Under the pieces are notes generated by a model that saw nothing but the letters and a program-made list of their open reading frames with translations, did no database searches and was not told the origin of the DNA. From Procambarus clarkii (Eukaryota; Arthropoda; Malacostraca; Decapoda; Cambaridae), in assembly GCF_040958095.1 (NCBI RefSeq), contig NC_091216.1, positions 6,087,069 to 6,151,068 of the forward strand: a DNA stretch of 64,000 nucleotides, read 5' to 3'. The position numbers and the translations under genes were made by a program. Shown piece by piece: positions 56,805 through 64,000 of this stretch (positions are counted from its first letter, which is position 1; each line of letters starts with the position of its first letter).

Positions 56805-59090
56805 CACTCTGGTACTGCTGACTGTCCTCTGGTACTGCTGTCTGTCCTCTGGTATTACTGACTGTCTTCTGGTACTGCTGTCTGTCCTCTGGCACTGCGG
56901 CCTGTCCTCTGGTACTGCTGCCTGTCTTCTGGTACTGCTGTCTGTCCTCTGGTACTGCTGTCTGTCCTCTGGTACTGCTGCCTGTCCTCTGGTACTGCTG
57001 TCTGTCCTCTGATACTGCTGTCTGTCCTCTGGTACTGCTGTCTGTCCTCTGGTACTGCTGTCTGTCCTCTGGTACTGCTGTCTGTCCTCTGGTACTGCTG
57101 TCTGTCCTCTGGTACTGCTGTCTGTCCTCTGGTACTGCTGTCTGTCCTCTGGTACTGCTGTCTGTCCTCTGGTACTGCTGTCTGTCCTCTGGTACTGCTG
57201 TCTGTCCTCTGGTACTGCTGCCTGTCCTCTGGTACTGCTGTCTGTCCTCTGGTACTGCTGTCTGTCCTCTGGTACTGCTGTCTGTCCTCTGGTACTGCTG
57301 TCTGTCCTCTGGTACTGCTGTCTGTCCTCTGGTACTGCTGCCTGTCCTCTGGTACTGCTGCCTGTCCTCTGGTACTGCTGACTGTCCTCTGGTACTGCTG
57401 CCTGTCCTCTGGTACTGCATGACTGTCCTCTGGTACTGCTGCCTGTCCTCTGGTACTGCTGACTGTCCTCTGGTACTGCTGTCTGTCCTCTGGTACTGCT
57501 GTCTGTCCTCTGGTACTGCTGTCTGTCCTCTGGTACTACTGTCTGTCCTCTGGTACTGCTGTCTGTCCTCTGGTACTGCTGCCTGTCCTCTGGTACTCAT
57601 GACTGTCCTCTGGTACTGCTGCCTGTCCTCTGGTACTCATGACTGTCTTCTGGTACTACTGCCTGTCCTCTGGTACTGCTGCCTGTCCTCTGGTACTGCT
57701 TCCTGTCCTCTGGTACTGCTGTCTGTCCTCTGGTACTGCTGTCTGTCCTCTGGTACTGCTGCCTGTCCTCTGGTACTGCTGTCTGTCCTCTGGTACTGCT
57801 GTCTGTCCTCTGGTACTGCTGCCTGTCCTCTGGTACTGCTGCCTGTCCTCTGGTACTCCATGCTGTCCTCTGGTACTGCTGCCTGTCCTCTGGTACTGCT
57901 GCCTGTCCTCTGGTACTGCTGCCTGTCCTCTGGTACTGCTGTCTGTCCTCTGGTACTGCTGCCTGTCCTCTGGTACTGCTGCCTGTCCTCTGGTACTGCT
58001 GCCTGTCCTCTGGTACTGCTGCCTGTCCTCTGGTACTGCTGCCTGTCCTCTGGTACTACTGACTGTCCTCTGGTACTACTGACTGTCCTCTGGTACTCAT
58101 GACTGTCCTCTGGTACTGCTGCCTGTCCTCTGGTACTGCTGTCTGTGCCTCTGGTACTAGCTGACTGTCCTCTGGTACTGCTGTCTGTCCTCTGGTACTG
58201 CTGTCTGTCCTCTGGTACTGCTGTCTGTCCTCTGGTACTGCTGCCTGTCCTCTGGTACTGCTGTCTGTCCTCTGGTACTACTGACTGTCCTCTGGTACTA
58301 CTGACTGTCCTCTGGTACTGCTGTCTGTCCTCTGGTACTACTGACTGTCCTCTGGTACTACTGACTGTCCTCTGGTACTACTGACTGTCCTCTGGTACTG
58401 CTGTCTGTCCTCTGGTACTACTGACTGTCCTCTGGTACTACTGACTGTCCTCTGGTACTGCTGTCTGTCCTCTGGTACTGCTGACTGTCCTCTGGTACTG
58501 CTGTCTGTCCTCTGGTACTGCTGTCTGTCCTCTGGTACTGCGCCTGTCCTCTGGTACTACTGACTGTCCTCTGGTACCACTGACTGTCCTCTGGTACTCA
58601 TGACTGTCCTCTGGTACTACTGATTGTCCTCTGGTACTACTGACTGTCCTCTGGTACTGCTGACTGTCCTCTGGTACTGCTGTCTGTCTTCTGGTACTCA
58701 TGACTGTCCTCTGGTACTCATGACTGTCCTCTGGTACTCATGACTGTCTTCTGGTACTGCTGACTGTCCTCTGGTACTGCTGTCTGTCCTCTGGTACTGC
58801 TGTCTGTCCTCTGGTACTACTGACTGTCCTCTGGTACTACTGTCTGTCCTCTGGTACTACTGACTGTCCTCTGGTACTGCTGACTGTCCTCTGGTACTGC
58901 TGTCTGTCCTCTGGTACTGCTGTCTGTCCTCTGGTACTACTGACTGTCCTCTGGTACTGCTGTCTGTCCTCTGGTACTACTGACTGTCCTCTGGTACTAC
59001 TGACTGTCCTCTGGTACTGCTGTCCTCTGGTACTGCTGTCTGTCCTCTGGTACTACTGACTGTCCTCTGGTACTGCTGCTTGTTCTCTGG
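56805..59090. repeat. 20-bp minisatellite, CTGTCCTCTGGTACTGCTGT
   Basis: About 114 units of 20 bp in an unbroken array of 2.3 kb. Unit variants (CTGCC, CTGTC, CTACTGA, CTCATGA) occur in patches. The first half is mostly CTGCTG, the second half richer in CTACTGA. Long ORFs on both strands (QYQRTDSSTRGQ type on the minus strand) follow from the stop-free unit and are not judged to be genes. Confidence 0.95.
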
Positions 59091-59606
59091 CACTGAAACT
59101 ATCAGTTAACACTCACACACGAACAATACATCATGAATATATTATAATAATATTAATAAAGAAGTATATAGTAGAATACTGTAGAATACACGTGTATATA
59201 ATGATATTTCACATTCTGTAGAATGAATCAGATTGTAATAGAGGTACCTTGACACTTGCACTGATGACCTTGGCGTAAGCCGTCTGAACTGGTTAGGCTG
59301 GTTCATAACAAGCTGGCGGAGTAGAACCTTTCCAATAAATCAGTGAACCTCTTGGCCTCAAGTATGTAAGTTCAAAATGTCTCGGGATTTTTAGTAGAAT
59401 CTCAGAGTCTCAGTAGAATCTACTCGTTCACTTGGCGAACTTATCTACATGAAAGTTTATATACACAATCTTTACATATCCACAACAAACGAATTATCAG
59501 TCATGTTAGTTAACACAAGGCACACAGCTAGATGTCACTAAGCGAAGATAACTTAATATCATTGGTACACTGGAGAGCATGGGACTGGCTGGTGAGTTGT
59601 GAACTT
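59091..59606. other. No recognised gene
   Basis: AT-rich DNA. Words near 59190-59320 (ACACGTGTATATAATG, TTGTAATAGAGGTA, GGTTCATAACA) have diverged counterparts near 60735-60880, which suggests an old duplication or LTR pair. Confidence 0.45.
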
Positions 59607-59979
59607 GGTGGGTAGTGACGTTACATAACCAGAGTGGGGGGGGGGTCATGTCTCAGCATTGCAAGGTTATCTTGAGGTTATCTTGAGATGATTTCGGGGC
59701 TTTTTAGTGTCCCCGCGGCCCGGTCCTCGACCAGACCTCCACCCCCAGGAAGCAGCCCGTGACAGCTGACTAACACCCAGGTACCTATTTTACTGCTAGG
59801 TAAAATGGGCATAGGGTGAAAGAAACTCTGCCCATTGTTTCTCGCCGGCGCCTGGGATCGAACCCAGGACCACAGGATCACAAGTCCAGCGTGCTGTCCG
59901 CTCGGCCGACCGGCTTCCTATATATGGGTAGGTGGGTAGTGACATTACATAACCAGAGTGGGAGTAATGTCTCAGCATG
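59607..59979. repeat. Direct repeat of about 50 bp flanking a SINE
   Basis: GGTGGGTAGTGAC(G/A)TTAC followed by ATAACCAGAGTGGG and ATGTCTCAGCAT occurs at 59607-59660 and 59931-59979, with the SINE between. It is too long for an ordinary SINE TSD. Confidence 0.8.
59663..59919 (-). mobile_element. tRNA-derived SINE, second subfamily
   Basis: Same body as 38552-38799 (AAGATAACCTCAAGATAAC end, CAGCTGTCACGGGCTG, CACTAAAAAGCCCCGAAAT). The head on the minus strand is another tRNA-like sequence: GCCGGTCGGCCGAGCGGACA, then GGACTTGTGATCC (anticodon-loop position CTTGTGA) and CTGGGTTCGATCCCAG. The acceptor-like GCCGG...GCCGGCG ends can pair. Confidence 0.87.
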
Positions 59980-61775
59980 AACATCAGTAAACACAAGTCA
60001 GTGAACTATCACTTTGCCTTCAAAGAAACTAAGCCCCAACTGGACTGGCAAATGACTAAGTCAACAAACTCGTCCAAATAAGTTAAAGTCCAACTCGTCT
60101 TCAAAAGTTAAGAGTTCACAATGACTGAAGATCTGGCAGTCAGGAATCTCCTCTCAAAAGTTAAAGTTCACAAACCACAAAGTTAGACTAAATCCTGGGT
60201 CTCCTCTCCAGAGTTAAAGTCCACACAGGCATCAAAATATGAGTCCCCAAACGGCTGTAACAATATAAGTCATTTAACAACAGGAGTTTTAATTAGAAAA
60301 TGTACTAATAGCAATAAATATTATCCACATAATAATCCCTTTCTTACCTATCTGGTAAAAAGACAATAGATATATAAATATCCCTAAGATACAACTGCTC
60401 AACCGAGCTCAAGAGCACCGTGTTACTCCTACGTATATCAGCAGACCATGAAGACATACTCCTCCTGGGCCTCGCAGGTCTACTAAACAATACCCACAAA
60501 AGGAAAAATTCTTAACACTCTCAGAGTGAACAAGAGAAACAAGGACAGACAACCATCGCACAGGTTAGCTGCCCTGACGTTTACAGAACAATGCATAAAC
60601 TCACTAAATCAGTCACACAGGTGTGTGTGTGTGGGGGGGGGGGTTGTCAGTGACCGGCCTCCACTCACACAACTAGTAATTCAACACTCAACAACAATGC
60701 AATGAAATATAACATAAAATAATAATACAATAATACACGTGTGCGCAATGAAATTTAAATTCATATATGCCTAAATATAAACACTGAAGCTGTGTAAAAT
60801 TGTAATAGAGTTAAGTTAACAATTACAGGTATGACCTCAGTGTATTCAGTGTGACCTGTTGACGCTTGGTCATAACAGTACTCTGTGAGATTTTTCATCA
60901 TAATTTTCTAGTATTACCTCCATCAACTCTAAACTGAAAGTCTAGATATGCCTCTCGAGGAAGGGACTGCTTAGCTAACACGTTAGATGTAGTAAGCAGT
61001 TCTTTCCCTACTCTAGAGACCATAGAAAAAATTACTAGGCGCGAGCAAATGCCGAGACTTCAAAAGTTGGAAATCCCTTACACTAGGCCGTTGACCTTCG
61101 TATATCGCTGGGGCGAATGTAACGAGTAGGTCACGGGTTCTCACAACATATTTAATTGTTATGTGGTGCTATGAATTCAGCACGAAGCTCAAGAAGCAGT
61201 CTCATATTATTAGCACTAATAATTTCAGGCATCGTGGCAGAACAAAGGTAAATCAGTAATAGTGTAGGGTGTATGAAAAGACAGCGTTCATCTTAACTAC
61301 ATAGTTAAGAAAAACAAAAGTACGGACAACAAGTACTAAATACTACAACAACGAAAAAATATCACTGACATGACTCGAAATGCTTCCTGTGACACCTTTA
61401 CGACAGCTAGACACCAACCACGAGCATGACTACAGGATCCTACCTGCAATCGCGTCGTGCTGCATAAATGAACTAACCTGACCATACTAAGTGTTCACAG
61501 AGGATGGAATGAAGCAAAACATACTTAGTCTATAATCACTAATGCTACAACAACAAGGTAAGTTAGGAGACAAGTCTCCTGTAACCTCCTATCAGTTACA
61601 TTATGATCTGGCCCTTCCTGCAGATCCGTTGCAAATGCAATGATACCAGTAGCTTATCTTAACCTAACTTAAACTAGCATAACTATGTCAATACTTTACG
61701 TTCCTAATATAATGTAATTAGAATATTTCAAATAAACCAACTGGAAACAATGTTTTGAAAATAAAAAAAATCACT
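59980..61775. other. No recognised gene
   Basis: About 1.8 kb of mixed DNA. Repeated words AGTTAAAGTCCA/CAAAAGTTAA occur at 60080-60230, and there is a short (GT)n plus G run at 60620-60642. On the minus strand TGTTATGACC at about 60875 looks like an LTR start, but no partner end was established. Confidence 0.5.
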
Positions 61776-63234
<1,459 letters not shown>

Positions 63235-64000
63235 GACTAGTGTGTGTGTGCCGTGTTGACTGTTATGTGCGTACTGTACGGACTATTATGCGCGTGCTGT
63301 ACGGACTATTGTATGCGTGCCGTGCTGACTGCTATGTGTGTGCTGTATGGACTATTGTATGCGTGCCGTGTTGACTGTTATGTGTGTGCTGTATGGACTA
63401 TTGTATGAGTGCCGTGTTGACTGTTATGTGTGTGCTGTATGGACTATTGTATGCGTGCCGTGTTGACTGTTATGTGTGTGCTGTACGGACTATTGTATGA
63501 GTGCCGTGTTGACTGTTATGTGTGTGCTGTACGGACTATTGTATGAGTGCCGTGTTGACTGTTATGTGTGTGCTGTACGGACTATTGTATGAGTGCCGTG
63601 TTGACTGCTATGTGTGTGCTGTATGGACTATTGTTTGAGTGCCGTGTTGACTGCTATGTGTGTGCTGTACGGACTATTGTATGAGTGCCGTGCTGACTGC
63701 TATGTGCGTGCTGTATGGACTATTGTATGCGTGCCGTGCTGACTGCTATGTGCGTGCTGTACGGACTATTGTATGCGTGCCGTGCTGACTGCTATGTGCG
63801 TGCTGTATGGACTATTGTATGAGTGCCGTGTTGACTGCTATGTGCGTGCTGTATGGACTATTGTATGAGTGCCGTGTTGACTGCTATGTGCGTGCTGTAT
63901 GGACTATTGTATGAGTGCCGTGTTGACTGCTATGTGTGTGCTGTGTGGACTATTGTATGAGTGCCGTGTTGACTGCTATGTGTGTGCTGTACGGACTATT
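63235..64000. repeat. 46-bp minisatellite, runs off the window
   Basis: About 16 units of 46 bp: CTGTACGGACTATTGTATGA, then GTGCCGTGTTGACTGCTATG and TGTGTG. Variants TACGG/TATGG, GAGTG/GCGTG and GTTATG/GCTATG are interspersed. The first units are shorter and less regular. The array continues past 64000. Confidence 0.95.

Noticed and set aside
56644-58102. 318- and 227-codon repeat ORFs
   Set aside because: The 20-bp unit lacks stops; unit length is not a multiple of three and both strands are open, so coding is not supported.
59840-59919. A functional tRNA gene on the minus strand
   Set aside because: The tRNA-like head is continuous with a SINE body shared with another locus, so it is a SINE promoter, not an independent tRNA gene.

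Overview
The window looks like repeat-dominated nuclear DNA of an arthropod, most probably a decapod crustacean (crayfish, lobster or crab group). The signs are many short TTAGG/CCTAA runs (the arthropod telomere pentamer), several families of Penelope-like elements (PLEs), CR1-like LINEs ending in a TACTCACCTAATTGT-type tail, tRNA-derived SINEs, long (TA)n and (GT)n microsatellites and large minisatellites. The decapod call rests on recognising repeat styles and is an inference. I found no convincing host protein-coding gene, rRNA or functional tRNA. Nearly every coding-looking stretch belongs to a mobile element.

Layout. 1-11.4 kb: three CR1-like LINE copies lie head to tail on the minus strand. 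The middle copy is split by a solo LTR (218-1245) and by a BEL/Pao-type element (1932-7433), which in turn carries another solo LTR (6597-7298). 11.4-14.0 kb: microsatellites, a CT-rich minisatellite and a repeat family seen again at 38.3-40.0 kb. 14.0-16.8 kb: the best-preserved PLE, with a 622-codon ORF for RT plus GIY-YIG endonuclease between inverted terminal repeats. 16.8-21.3 kb: an array of inverted-repeat (MITE-like) elements separated by (TA)n, with a PLE 3' end inside. 21.3-25.6 kb: degenerate minisatellite, a solo LTR with perfect target-site duplication (TSD), and a 14-bp CACATGTG array. 25.6-32.8 kb: a young LTR element (TSD GCGG, LTRs about 1% different) whose one long ORF encodes a SCAN-like Gag and a protease only. 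33-37 kb: small minisatellite, a MITE, and a 23-bp array interrupted by 1.3 kb of other sequence. 37-42 kb: PLE and SINE fragments and the second copy of the CT-rich family. 42-44.6 kb: a second PLE copy with a MITE inside and a 3' end from another PLE family. 44.7-48.6 kb: a LINE with a C-terminal restriction-like endonuclease. 48.7-51.2 kb: two more PLE copies. 51.3-53.8 kb: a solo LTR and a second (TA)n/MITE array. 54.3-56.5 kb: two solo LTRs of one family, one inserted inside the other in inverted orientation, each with a perfect TSD. 56.8-59.1 kb: a 20-bp minisatellite. 59-63 kb: a SINE between duplicated flanks, otherwise nothing recognised. 63.2 kb to the end: a 46-bp minisatellite running out of the window.

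The elements do not form a pathway, but they share habits. PLE ends, MITEs and one solo LTR all abut (TA)n tracts. Three PLE 3' ends carry hammerhead-ribozyme-like motifs, and four PLE families share a TATGGGCCAATAGGCC-type motif just past the ORF or a close variant of it. All identifications come from reading the sequence without searches.
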